DNA from: Ramlibacter albus
Lineage (GTDB): Bacteria; Pseudomonadota; Gammaproteobacteria; Burkholderiales; Burkholderiaceae_C
Length of the DNA stretch: 64,000 bases
Direction of reading: 5' to 3'
Assembly (NCBI RefSeq): GCF_014297445.1
Contig: NZ_JACORU010000012.1
Span: forward strand, 1 to 64,000
Both the position numbers and the translations under genes were made by a program. The notes under the pieces are model-generated. The model did not search any database and had not been told where the DNA came from. It was given only the letters and a program-made list of their open reading frames with translations. Positions 17,635 to 25,787 of this stretch are shown in pieces. Numbering within the stretch: position 1 is the stretch's first letter; each line of letters starts with the position of its first letter.

Positions 17635-19980
17635 ATGTCCGCCCTTGCCATGCCCCAGCCTGCCGACGCTTCCCGTTCGCAATGGCCGAGCCCGCACCAC
17701 ATGCGGCTTGTCGACACCGGCACGCCGGGCGAAGGTGAGCGCGGGATGGCCACGCTCATGGGCGGCGAGAAGATGATGGGCCGCGTGGCGGAGATCGACT
17801 TCGACGCGCAGCTGCTCGCCTTCCAGGGCGAAGCGGGGCCGCGCCGCATGATCCCCTTCGACACGCTGCGCTCGCTCTTCCTGGCCCGCACGGTCGAACT
17901 GGAGGGCATCCCGCTGGCGGTGCCGCCGGGTGCCCTCGCGGCGAAGGCGCGGCCGCGCAAGCAGCGCTGCATCGTGCGCACCCGCGACGGCGGCAGCGTC
18001 GAGGCCGACGTGGCCGCCGTGCTGCCGCGGCCGAGCGGCCTGTTCCTCTTCGTGATCGGCTACGGCTCGTCGATCCTGCGCTGGTTCGTGCCGGCGCAGG
18101 CCATCGAGAACTACGAGCTCGCCGATGCGGACGCGCCGCCCCGTGCGGCCGCGACGCAGGGCGGTGCAGCCTTCACCCCGGGCGCCACGCAGGAGACCCC
18201 CGCGCAGGTGCAGACGGCGCTGGAGCGACAGAAGTCGCTGCCGCGCCGCCGCCTCGGCGACCTGCTGGTGGAGGACAAGCTGATCACGCCGGCGCAGCGC
18301 GACGAGGCGGCCGAGCGGCAGAAGCGCGACCGCCACAAGCTGTTCGGCGAGATCCTCGTGGACATGGGGGCCGTCGGCCCCGAGGCGGTGCGGCGCGTGC
18401 TGGTCACGCAACTGGGCGTGCCCTGCGTGAACCTCTCCCGGTTCCAGTACGACCCGAACGGGCTGCGCGCGCTGTCAGCGGAACTTGCGCGCAAGCACCT
18501 GGCCGTGCCGCTGTACCGCAGCGCCAAGCGCATCGCCATCGCCATCGAGAACCCGCTGTCGTGGCAGGCGCTTCACGAGATCGAGTTCTTCTGCGGGCTG
18601 AAGGTCGATCCGGTCTTCGCGGCGCACGACGAACTCGAGGCCGCGGTGGACCAGCTCTACGGGCCCGCCGCGGGCGAGAAGATCTCGCAGCTCGTGGACC
18701 GCCTCGACGCCGAACGCGAGGCCGACGACGCCGCGCCCGACCTCGTCGCCGAATCGGACAACACGCTCGTGCGCCTGGTCAACAAGATGATCATGGACGC
18801 GTGGCAGCAGGGCGCGTCCGACATCCACATCGAGTCGCGCGGCGACGACAAGGCGAGCCGCATCCGCCTGCGCACGGACGGGGTGATGAGCACGTACATC
18901 GAGGTGCCGCGCGGCTACCGCGCGGCGCTCGTTTCGCGCATCAAGATCATGGCGGGCCTGGACATCTCCGAGCGGCGGCGGCCGCAGGACGGCAAGATCC
19001 GCTTCCAGGACTTCGGCCCGCGCCGCATGGAGCTGCGCGTGCTCACGATGCCCACGGTCAACGGCCTGGAGGACGTCGTGATGCGCATCCTGGCCGCGCC
19101 GCGAGCGCTCACCATGGACCAGCTCGGCCTGTCGCCGCGCGACCTCGCGCAGCTGCGCACGATGGGCGCCCGCTCGTACGGGCTGCTGTTCGTGTGCGGC
19201 CCGACCGGTTCCGGCAAGACGACGACGCTGCACTCGGTGCTGGCGTCGATCAACACGCCCGACCGCAAGATCTGGACGGTGGAGGACCCGGTGGAGATCA
19301 CGCAGGAGGGGCTGTGCCAGGTGCAGGTGAACATGCAGACCGGCCTGACTTTCGCGGCGGCGCTGCGCAGCTTCCTGCGCGCGGACCCCGACGTGACCAT
19401 GGTCGGCGAGACGCGCGACGAGGAAACCGCGCGGACGGTCATCGCGGCCTCGCTGACCGGGCACCTCGTGCTGTCGACCATGCATACGAACAGCGCCGTG
19501 GAGAGCATCACGCGGCTCATCGACTTCGGCGTGGACCCGTTCAGCTTCTCGGATGCGCTGCTCGGCGTGATGGGTCAGCGGCTCGTGCGCCGGCTGTGCA
19601 GCTGCAAGGAGTCCTATGAGCCCGGCGTCGAGGAGTTGCAGGCGCTTGCGCGCGAGTGGACGCTCGGTTCCGAAGAGCAGCCCCAGAACCTCGTGGAGCG
19701 GTGGAAGGCACGCTACAGCGGCCCCGATGGCACGCTGCGCCTCTTTCGCCCCGCAGGGTGCGACGCCTGCGAACACACGGGCTACCGGGGACGCGTGGGA
19801 GTCTACGAGCTGCTGGTGGGTACCCCGAAGATGAAGGCGGCCATCGTCGCGAAGGCCGCGACCGCCGAGCTCGTGGCGCTGGCCTGCGCGGAGGGGATGG
19901 CCACCCTCGTGCAGGACGGCATCGAGAAGATTCTGCAAGGCCACGCCGACCTCGTGCAGGTGCTCGCGAGCTGCCGCTGA
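17635..19980 (+). CDS. GspE/PilB/MshE-type assembly ATPase with an apparent cyclic-di-GMP-binding N-domain
   Basis: A 781-residue cytoplasmic ATPase. Residues 1-175 are a poorly defined N-terminal extension. Residues about 210-300 hold two MshEN-like motifs in tandem ('RLGDLLVEDKLITPAQ' and 'LFGEILVDMGAVGPEA', each ending in Gln), the class that binds cyclic di-GMP in MshE. The motor domain has Walker A 'GPTGSGKTTT' near residue 522, an Asp box 'VEDPVE', a Walker B-like 'DVTMVGETRDEETA', and a zinc-type Cys set ('LCSC...CDACEHTGYRGR'). Start ATG 17635 is 10 bp after the cyclase stop. No type IV pilus or type II secretion partner genes are in the window. The role beside a chaperone-usher operon is unexplained. 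Confidence 0.92.
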   Translation: MSALAMPQPADASRSQWPSPHHMRLVDTGTPGEGERGMATLMGGEKMMGRVAEIDFDAQLLAFQGEAGPRRMIPFDTLRSLFLARTVELEGIPLAVPPGALAAKARPRKQRCIVRTRDGGSVEADVAAVLPRPSGLFLFVIGYGSSILRWFVPAQAIENYELADADAPPRAAATQGGAAFTPGATQETPAQVQTALERQKSLPRRRLGDLLVEDKLITPAQRDEAAERQKRDRHKLFGEILVDMGAVGPEAVRRVLVTQLGVPCVNLSRFQYDPNGLRALSAELARKHLAVPLYRSAKRIAIAIENPLSWQALHEIEFFCGLKVDPVFAAHDELEAAVDQLYGPAAGEKISQLVDRLDAEREADDAAPDLVAESDNTLVRLVNKMIMDAWQQGASDIHIESRGDDKASRIRLRTDGVMSTYIEVPRGYRAALVSRIKIMAGLDISERRRPQDGKIRFQDFGPRRMELRVLTMPTVNGLEDVVMRILAAPRALTMDQLGLSPRDLAQLRTMGARSYGLLFVCGPTGSGKTTTLHSVLASINTPDRKIWTVEDPVEITQEGLCQVQVNMQTGLTFAAALRSFLRADPDVTMVGETRDEETARTVIAASLTGHLVLSTMHTNSAVESITRLIDFGVDPFSFSDALLGVMGQRLVRRLCSCKESYEPGVEELQALAREWTLGSEEQPQNLVERWKARYSGPDGTLRLFRPAGCDACEHTGYRGRVGVYELLVGTPKMKAAIVAKAATAELVALACAEGMATLVQDGIEKILQGHADLVQVLASCR

Positions 19981-19989
19981 CGCGGCAGC
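19970..19989. terminator. Hairpin at the stop codon of the ATPase gene, between convergent genes
   Basis: Perfect 8-bp stem (gctgccgc / gcggcagc) around a TGAC loop. It includes the ATPase stop codon and lies just before the stop of the convergent GAF gene. There is no U-tract on either side, so termination activity is uncertain. Confidence 0.4.
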
Positions 19990-19995
19990 CGGCCG

Positions 19996-20532
19996 TCAAC
20001 GCAGCTCCAGCCTGGCAACGGTGGAGGAGGCCCACGCGCGGCCCATGTCCGGGGGGGCCTGGGGGCGCAACGTGGTCGAAATCACCTTCGCGATGCTGTG
20101 CAATGCATCCTTCTCGCGCTGACGCTCGATGGCATCGGAGCTGTCCTCCATCGCACAGCACAGCGTGCCGAGCGTCGACTCCTCGTCGGCGACGACGGGC
20201 TCCGTGATGCAGGCGTCCGGATCGATGTGCTCGTGCGCGAGCGCCTCGTGCCTGCAATCGGCGACGTGCTGCGCGAAGAGCTCCTCGAGCGGATCGCACG
20301 GCACGCCGTCTTCGACGCGGTTCAGGTGCCGCCGCATCGGCACGCCGTCCACGAACTGCGAGACGAACACCACGTCCATCGACAGCTTCTGGCGGATGCG
20401 CTTGAGCAGGTCCGAGATCGGCTGGTACAGCGGATGGTCGGCGCCGTCGGCCGTGACGGTGACGAATTCGCCTTCGAGCACGACGGTGGCGCCGGCGTTC
20501 GTGCCGGATTCGAGGTCGGTGCGGTCATCCAT
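19996..20532 (-). CDS. Small GAF-domain protein
   Basis: A 178-residue soluble protein. About residues 35-135 resemble the GAF domains found in front of diguanylate cyclases and kinases ('LLKRIRQKLSMDVVFVSQF', 'DPLEELFAQHV', 'STLGTLCCAMED'). No output domain follows. The start at 20532 has a good ribosome site (AGGAG, 7 bases before ATG) and begins 'MDDRTDLESG'. It lies downstream of a kinase-regulator pair on the same strand. It may be a free sensor subunit, or a remnant of a larger GAF protein. The GAF call is by pattern only. Confidence 0.75.
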   Translation of the reverse strand: MDDRTDLESGTNAGATVVLEGEFVTVTADGADHPLYQPISDLLKRIRQKLSMDVVFVSQFVDGVPMRRHLNRVEDGVPCDPLEELFAQHVADCRHEALAHEHIDPDACITEPVVADEESTLGTLCCAMEDSSDAIERQREKDALHSIAKVISTTLRPQAPPDMGRAWASSTVARLELR

Positions 20533-20623
20533 GTGGGTTCTCCTGTTTTTCGCCCAACGACCGGGCTTGTTCCAAGTAGAACCGGCCGCGCGACGCGCGC
20601 AGGCGTGAAATGGCTGCACCGGA

Positions 20624-20672
20624 TGCAGTGAAATGCCTAAGCCGCGACCAGCCCTTCGCGCAGGGCGCAGCG
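20624..20672 (-). pseudogene. Relic of the 3' end of a LuxR-type response regulator gene
   Basis: This 49-bp stretch matches 22905-22953 at 44 of 49 positions by my count. It includes the regulator's last codons (encoding '...ALREGLVAA' then stop) and 16 bases downstream of the stop. Nothing upstream of it can be read as a receiver or helix-turn-helix. It is the leftover of a second copy of the neighbouring regulator gene, placed at the other end of the kinase gene. Confidence 0.6.
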
Positions 20673-20698
20673 AATCGGCGTCGCTTGATTGCGTCAGG

Positions 20699-22825
20699 TC
20701 AAGCGCAGCGGTCCGTCAATCCGCCGCTTCTTCGTCCGGCAGCGGGATCCGCGCGACGATGCGCGTGCCCTGGCCCGGGGCGCTGTCCAGGGTGACACTG
20801 CCATTGAGCAGGTAGGCCCGCTCGCGCAGGCCGACGAGCCCGATCGACAGCGGCTTGCGCGGGTCGGCCGTGTTGAAGCCGACCCCGTCGTCGTCGATCC
20901 GCAGGACGAGCTGGCCGCCGTTGCGCCACGTCGACCCGCACCGCGCGCGCCTTGGCGTGCTTGGCGATGTTCTGCAGCGACTCCTGCACGATGCGGAACA
21001 CGGCCGTGGCATACGGTTCGGGAAGCTCGACGTCTTCTCCCAGCGTGAGCTCACAGGCAATGCCGGTGCGCCGGGAGAAGTTGTTGGCAAGCCATTCGAT
21101 GCCCGCTTCCAGCCCCAGGTCGTCCAGCACCATGGGGCGCAGGTCCGCGGCGATGCGCCGCGTCGCGGCGACGCTCGCGTCCAGCATGGCGGTCATTTCG
21201 TCCAGCTTGGCGGCCGCCCCCGCGTCGGCGGCGGATCGTTCCGCGAGCCAGCGCACGTCGAGCTTCATCGCCGTGAGGCTCTGCGCCAGCTCGTCGTGCA
21301 GCTCGCGCGCGATGCGCGCCTTTTCCTGCTCGCGCGCGGTGCTTGCCTCCGTGGCGAAGAGCGCCAGTTCGCGCTGCGCCTGTTCGCGCTCGGTGACGTC
21401 GCGCACGATGACGGTGTAGAGCTTGCCCTCGGGCGTGTCGATCTGCGAGATCGAGGCGTCGATGGGAAACTCCTCGCCGGACTCGCGCAGGCCGCGAATG
21501 ACCATGCCGCCGCCCATGCGCCGCGACGTGACGCCCGTGCGGCCGAATTCCCGCACGAAGTCGGCGTGCCCGTGCCGGAAGCGGGCCGGCAAGAGCATTT
21601 CCAGGGGCTGTCCGACCACCTGCTCGCCCGGCCAGCCGAAAATCTGCTCGGCGGCCCGGTTGTAGATCACGATGCGCTGCGACTCGTCGATGGACAGGAT
21701 GCCGTCCATGGCGGAGTCGAGCACGGCACTCCACCGCGCCTCGTTGCGCGCCACATGATCGTGCTGTTCGCGCTGGCGACGGCCGGCCTCCGCGAGCGCG
21801 GCGCCCAGCTGGTCCGCTTCGCGAAAGCCAAGGGAAGGCAACTGGACGGGCTCGCCGCGCCCGAGCATCGCGGAGCCGTCCACCAGGCGCGCGAGCGCGC
21901 CGGCCACCTGGCGCCCCTGAACCCATGCAACCAGGGCGCTCAGCGCCAAGACCAGCAGGGTGCCGGCCGCGACCCACAGCAATGCCGTGGTGAGCTCGCG
22001 CGCCAGCTCGCTCTTGGGGATCCCGATGCCCACGCCCCAGCCCGTGGCGGAAGCCTTGCTGTAGACCGTGGTGACCTCGATGCCTTCGAGGGTGCGTCCG
22101 TCGAGCGCCCCCGCGGTGGAACCGGCCAGGGCGTTGCGCAGCACCGGAGCGGCCGGTTGGCCGACGAAGCGCTCCGGCTGGGCGGTGCGGGCGACGATGA
22201 TGCCATTGCCGTCCACCACCGCGCCGATCCAGCCGGCCGGCAGGCGCTGCTGCGCGATCAGCGCGGCGAAACGGTCGAACGACAGCCCCGCCGACAGCGC
22301 GTATCGCAAGGTCCCGTCGATGCGCACGGGCACGGCGACCACGGCGATCGGCTTGCCGGAGAACCCGGCGGGTACGACCCTGAACATGGGGCGGCCCTCG
22401 CGCACCACGGCCAGGGCGGGCGCCTTGTCACCGAGGACCGGCAATGCCGTGCCCCAGGGCCGGGATGTGTTGACCACCTGGCGGCCCTCGGCGTCCAGCA
22501 GGACGACGTTGGTGATGCCGAGCGAGGCGTGCATGCGCGCCGCGCGTTCGTGGAACAAGGCCAGGTCTCCGCGCGCGAGCGATGCCGAGCCCGCCAGAAC
22601 CTCCAGGCCGGTCTCGAGTTCCTTCAGTTGGTGATCCACGGCCACCGAGAGCGCGCGCGCCGTGGCGAGGGCGGCGCCGCGCGCATCCGCCACGTTCTGG
22701 AAGTATTGCGCGACCACCAGCGCGAGCACGAGCAGCACCGCCGGGACCAGCGGCAACAGCACGATACGCAGCAGGCGCGCGCCGATCGTGGGCGTCTGCG
22801 GCCCAGCGCCAACCCTCGACTCCAT
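20699..22825 (-). CDS. Membrane sensor histidine kinase (dCache-PAS-HisKA_3), frameshifted in the ATPase domain
   Basis: Start ATG 22825 follows 'GGAGGGGTGCAG'. Membrane helices near 18-40 and 292-312 bracket a periplasmic double-Cache-like sensor. A linker, a PAS domain ('AVLDSAMDGILSIDESQRIV') and HisKA_3 ('RIARELHDELAQSLTAMKLD') follow, then the first half of the ATPase domain ('VFRIVQESLQNIAKHAKARAV'). At about 20921-20931 the frame slips. The annotated frame continues as low-complexity Arg/Pro to 20699, while the missing half ('GGQLVLRIDDDGVGFN', 'IGLVGLRERAYLL') lies in another frame ending at 20716. One extra G, or a missing CG, explains it. It is either a true lesion that would inactivate the kinase or a sequencing error. 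Confidence 0.85.
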   Translation of the reverse strand: MESRVGAGPQTPTIGARLLRIVLLPLVPAVLLVLALVVAQYFQNVADARGAALATARALSVAVDHQLKELETGLEVLAGSASLARGDLALFHERAARMHASLGITNVVLLDAEGRQVVNTSRPWGTALPVLGDKAPALAVVREGRPMFRVVPAGFSGKPIAVVAVPVRIDGTLRYALSAGLSFDRFAALIAQQRLPAGWIGAVVDGNGIIVARTAQPERFVGQPAAPVLRNALAGSTAGALDGRTLEGIEVTTVYSKASATGWGVGIGIPKSELARELTTALLWVAAGTLLVLALSALVAWVQGRQVAGALARLVDGSAMLGRGEPVQLPSLGFREADQLGAALAEAGRRQREQHDHVARNEARWSAVLDSAMDGILSIDESQRIVIYNRAAEQIFGWPGEQVVGQPLEMLLPARFRHGHADFVREFGRTGVTSRRMGGGMVIRGLRESGEEFPIDASISQIDTPEGKLYTVIVRDVTEREQAQRELALFATEASTAREQEKARIARELHDELAQSLTAMKLDVRWLAERSAADAGAAAKLDEMTAMLDASVAATRRIAADLRPMVLDDLGLEAGIEWLANNFSRRTGIACELTLGEDVELPEPYATAVFRIVQESLQNIAKHAKARAVRVDVAQRRPARPADRRRRGRLQHGRPAQAAVDRARRPARAGLPAQWQCHPGQRPGPGHAHRRADPAAGRRSGGLTDRCA
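20716..20931 (-). other. Out-of-frame continuation of the kinase ATPase domain
   Basis: This segment encodes the expected C-terminal half of the HATPase_c domain ('RIDDDGVGFNTADP', 'GLVGLRERAYLLNGS', 'APGQGTRIVARIPLP'), but in a different frame from the preceding kinase. It shows that the gene was intact until recently, or is intact in the living cell. Confidence 0.8.
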
Positions 22826-22917
22826 CTGCACCCCTCCGCGCCGCAGGACCGGCGCCCACGGGGCCACTTTACAGTGTCTGTTCCGGGGCGCCGGGCCGGT
22901 CGCGTGCAGTGAAATGC

Positions 22918-23616
22918 CTAAGCGGCGATCAGGCCCTCGCGCAGGGCGAAGCGCGTGAGGCCGGCAACGTCGTGGATGCCCAGTGCCTCCATGATCCTGG
23001 CGCGGTGCGCGTCGACGGTCTTGGGGCTCAGCCCCAGCGCCCACGCGATCTCCTTGCTGGCCTTGCCGGTGGCGACCAGCACGAGCACCTCGCGCTGGCG
23101 CGGCGACAGCGTGACGGCCGCGCTTGCCTGGCGCTGAACCAGCAGGTGCGCCGCGGCGGGCGTGAAGTGGTCGCCCCGCGAAAGCACGCCGCGGATCGTG
23201 TCCTCCAGGTCGCGCGGCGGCCCATACTTGAGCACGAAGCCGCGTGCGCCGGCTGCGACGGCCCGGTACACAGCGGCCGGCGAGTCGTCCATGGAGAGTG
23301 CGATCACGGGCAGCCGGGGCCGCGTTTCGCGCAGCTTCGCGATGGCTTCGAAGCCGCTCACGCCAGGCATCATGAGGTCGGTCAGGACAAGGTCGGGGCG
23401 CAGGCCTTCGACGAGGCCAAGCAGCTCGGCACCGTTGCCGGCCTGTGCGACCACGGCCATGCCCGGCATGCCATCGAGCAGCGCCACGATGCCCGCACGG
23501 ACCATCTGGTGGTCGTCCGCGATCACGATCCGGGTCACGCCGGGCGAGGTGCGGGCGTCGGGGGTCTCTGTGGGCGTCACTGGCGCGATTCTCGGGCACC
23601 AGTCCCGAGGCACCAT
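22918..23616 (-). CDS. LuxR/NarL-family response regulator
   Basis: A 232-residue regulator. The receiver domain has 'IVIADDHQMVRAGI', Asp in 'DLVLTDLMMPGVSG' and Lys in 'GFVLKYGPP'. The output domain is LuxR-type ('LSPRQREVLVLVATGKASKE', 'LSPKTVDAHRARIMEALGI'). It precedes the HisKA_3 kinase gene by 92 bp on the same strand and is its likely partner. The ATG at 23616 has no clear ribosome site. GTG codons at the 'VTPTE' and 'VTRIV' positions are alternative starts that would leave the receiver intact. Confidence 0.92.
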   Translation of the reverse strand: MVPRDWCPRIAPVTPTETPDARTSPGVTRIVIADDHQMVRAGIVALLDGMPGMAVVAQAGNGAELLGLVEGLRPDLVLTDLMMPGVSGFEAIAKLRETRPRLPVIALSMDDSPAAVYRAVAAGARGFVLKYGPPRDLEDTIRGVLSRGDHFTPAAAHLLVQRQASAAVTLSPRQREVLVLVATGKASKEIAWALGLSPKTVDAHRARIMEALGIHDVAGLTRFALREGLIAA

Positions 23617-23625
23617 TGCGCCGCG

Positions 23626-24015
23626 TCAACCCGCAGCGAAGCGCTCGCCGCACACCTTTTCGATCACGCCCACCACGACGCTCGTTTCAGCGCCCTTGGA
23701 GAAAGCCGGGTGGCCGCTGATCACGCCGCCGAGGTCGTCCACTTCGTCGGGTGTGGCCAGTTCCGTCATGAACACGACCGGGACGGCGGAAGTCGCGGGG
23801 TCGGCCGCGATGGCTGCCGCGAGTTCGCCGCCACCCATCCCGGGCATGTCGATGTCGCACAGCACGGCGTGGGGCTGGTGCTCTTGCAGCAGCCCCTTGA
23901 CCTTGCGGGGGTCGCCCGTGGCGAGCACGTCGTAGAACGGCGCAAGGCGCCTTGCCATCAACCGGAGGACAGTTTCGTCGTCATCCACGATGACGACCCG
24001 GGGTCGCAGCGTCAT
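23626..24015 (-). CDS. Stand-alone receiver-domain protein
   Basis: A CheY-like single domain of about 130 residues: 'VVIVDDDETVLRLMARRL', Asp in 'HAVLCDIDMPGMGGG' and the Thr in 'VVFMTELATPDEVDD'. The Lys lies near 'HPAFSKGAETS'. No output domain is present. I chose ATG 24015 because AGGGA lies 8 bases upstream. ATG 24024 would add three residues. It is the first gene of the minus-strand cluster with the LuxR regulator and membrane kinase, and could act as a phosphate sink or relay. Confidence 0.88.
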   Translation of the reverse strand: MTLRPRVVIVDDDETVLRLMARRLAPFYDVLATGDPRKVKGLLQEHQPHAVLCDIDMPGMGGGELAAAIAADPATSAVPVVFMTELATPDEVDDLGGVISGHPAFSKGAETSVVVGVIEKVCGERFAAG

Positions 24016-24103
24016 GGAGTTCATCCCTGTGTCATGCCTGGCGTGCAGTTTGGACCGAACCCGCGCGCCGTTCAATGCGCTGCAAGCGAATCGCGGTTGC
24101 GTC

Positions 24104-25360
24104 CTACACCTTGCGGCCGCTTGTCCGCCGCAGGCGACCGGCTGTTTTCCAGGCGCGCGCGGCGCACCGCTTCACGCACTGCGAAACCGCGGCGACGACC
24201 TTCTCACGCGTGGCCTTGCGCACGCCCGCATCGGCGAGCAAGGGCCCGAGTTGCGCCGCCTGCTCGCACGCCTGCTCGATGCATTGCGCGGCAAACGCGC
24301 GCGGCAGGCCCGAGTCCGCCGCGAGCTTGTCGAGGTCCGTGCGCGAGGGCGCGCGTGCCTCGCCCATCACGCTGGTCTGGTGCCAGCCGGCCGGGCCGCT
24401 GCTGAACGTGAGGTCGTAGGCGGGCGAGAGCTTCCACTCGAAGCGCCGGTCCATGCGGAAGGCGAAGTTCTTCGCGTGGTCGTCGCGGTTGTGGAAGACG
24501 ACGTTGAACACGCAGCGCGCGAAGGCCTTGCGCACCTCCTGCTCGTCGCGCGTGAAGAAGCGCGTGGCGCGCAGCAGGGCCTGGTAGTCGAGCGAGGGCA
24601 GGCGGAAGTCCGCGTGCAGCGCGCCGGCGGCGGAGAGGACCGGCACGCGCATGCCGTCCACGCGGTCGAAGCGGGCAACGCCGAAGGCGGCGAGGTCGCA
24701 GCCGAGGTCGAAGTGGCGGCTGTCGGGCATGTCGATGCCGCAAAGACGCGCGAGTTGCGCGTACGCGGCCTCGATCGCGCAGACCTCCTTGTGCTCGCCG
24801 CGGGCGGGGAATTTCACCAGCCACGGCTGGCCCGGTGCTTCCGGGTGTGTGCTGATGCGCCCGGTGGCGGGCTCGAGCTGCACGAGCGCCTTGGGGCGTG
24901 CGCCGTGGGGGGAGCCGCCGATGATGGCGAGTGTCTTGAGCGTGTCGAGGTCGCCGTCTTCGAACACCTCCGCGGCTGCGCGGCCGAGTTCGAGCAAGCT
25001 GTAGTCGCGCGCATCGAGTTCCAGCAGGGCGGCGGGGCGGAAGGCGAGGGCGCCCATTGCGCGCTCGCCGATGAAACTCAGGCGGTCGAGCGGCGAAAGC
25101 GTCTCCGGCTGCAGCCCGTGCTTGCGGAACACGCGGTCCATGAGCAGCATGCCCCAGCCGTCGGGCAGGGCGTCTTCGACAAGGCCGGGCAGGCCGACAT
25201 GGGCCTGCGTTCCAAGCGGCAGCCGCAGCGGCGAGAGCTCGATTCCGCGGCGAACAGCCTCGGCGGAGTACTCGAAGATCGGCCCCTGCCCGATGTCCGC
25301 GAGCGTGCCGAGGTGCCACTGCTGCCCCCAGCCGCGGAACTCGACCTCGATCTTCTTCAC
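24104..25360 (-). CDS. hipA: HipA-family serine/threonine kinase (toxin component)
   Basis: A 418-residue HipA-like kinase. The N-terminal coupling domain (about 1-105) includes 'GLPGLVEDALPDGWGMLLMD'. The kinase core includes 'PWLVKFPARGEHKEV' (ATP Lys), the catalytic loop 'FHNRDDHAKNFAF' near residue 290 and the metal motif 'LSPAYDLTF'. HipA enzymes phosphorylate tRNA synthetases and stall growth. All key residues are present, so it should be active. It starts with GTG at 25360 and overlaps the antitoxin stop (GTGA), the usual antitoxin-first order. Substrate cannot be predicted. Confidence 0.93.
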   Translation of the reverse strand: MKKIEVEFRGWGQQWHLGTLADIGQGPIFEYSAEAVRRGIELSPLRLPLGTQAHVGLPGLVEDALPDGWGMLLMDRVFRKHGLQPETLSPLDRLSFIGERAMGALAFRPAALLELDARDYSLLELGRAAAEVFEDGDLDTLKTLAIIGGSPHGARPKALVQLEPATGRISTHPEAPGQPWLVKFPARGEHKEVCAIEAAYAQLARLCGIDMPDSRHFDLGCDLAAFGVARFDRVDGMRVPVLSAAGALHADFRLPSLDYQALLRATRFFTRDEQEVRKAFARCVFNVVFHNRDDHAKNFAFRMDRRFEWKLSPAYDLTFSSGPAGWHQTSVMGEARAPSRTDLDKLAADSGLPRAFAAQCIEQACEQAAQLGPLLADAGVRKATREKVVAAVSQCVKRCAARAWKTAGRLRRTSGRKV

Positions 25361-25674
25361 GTGGCGCGCCGCCGTGGCGCGCGGCGACGCTTCGCGCGCT
25401 CGGCCCGTTCCATGTCCGCGATGCTGGTTGCCTGCTTGAGCGAGAACAACGAGTCCAACTCGCCGGCCAGCCCCAGGGCCATGGCGACACGCACCAGGCT
25501 CAGGACATGGCCCTGGCCGTCCTTTTCCAGCTTCTTGATCGCACCGCCCGACACCCCGGCACGCTGCGCCAGTTCCTCCTGCGTGAGCAGAAGTGCGAGA
25601 CGCTGCTCGCGCAGCCGCGTGCCGAGCTCCCGGCAGAGTTCGTCGGCGGTTGCGAGGCGTGCATCCGATGGCAT
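25357..25674 (-). CDS. hipB: HipB-like helix-turn-helix antitoxin
   Basis: A 105-residue Xre-type DNA-binding protein. The HTH is at about residues 17-72 ('LREQRLALLLTQEELAQRAG', 'GGAIKKLEKDGQGHV'). The C-tail is Arg-rich. It should bind HipA and repress its own promoter. I place the start at ATG 25674, where a TATAAT box lies only 9 bases upstream and no ribosome site is seen, so the message may be leaderless. A longer frame to 25725 would run through the operator and is less likely. Confidence 0.88.
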   Translation of the reverse strand: MPSDARLATADELCRELGTRLREQRLALLLTQEELAQRAGVSGGAIKKLEKDGQGHVLSLVRVAMALGLAGELDSLFSLKQATSIADMERAERAKRRRAPRRRAT

Positions 25675-25738
25675 ATGGACATCATTATATCTGTTAACCG
25701 GCCAATTGCTAGTTAACGGACACAATAATGTCCATATA
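25675..25738 (-). promoter_or_regulatory. hipBA promoter with two nested inverted repeats
   Basis: Outer arms TATGGACAT and ATGTCCATA lie at the two ends of the region. Inner arms are two GTTAAC palindromes 20 bp apart. A perfect TATAAT -10 box (complement of positions 25682-25687) sits between them and the start codon. A protein bound to these arms would cover the promoter, as expected for HipB autorepression. The -35 is weak (CTAGCA at 17-bp spacing). Confidence 0.7.
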
Positions 25739-25787
25739 CCGACGCGCGGCCGGCCGGTCCTGACCCGCCCGGCCGCCGTTCACGGCA

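Noticed and set aside
17635-19980. Type IV pilus or type II secretion cluster
   Set aside because: Only the ATPase is present. No pilin-like, platform, secretin or prepilin peptidase genes accompany it.
25746-25772. GC hairpin (cggccgg / ccggccg) as terminator of the Ala-rich gene
   Set aside because: No U-tract follows on either strand and the arms are part of a generally GC-rich spacer.
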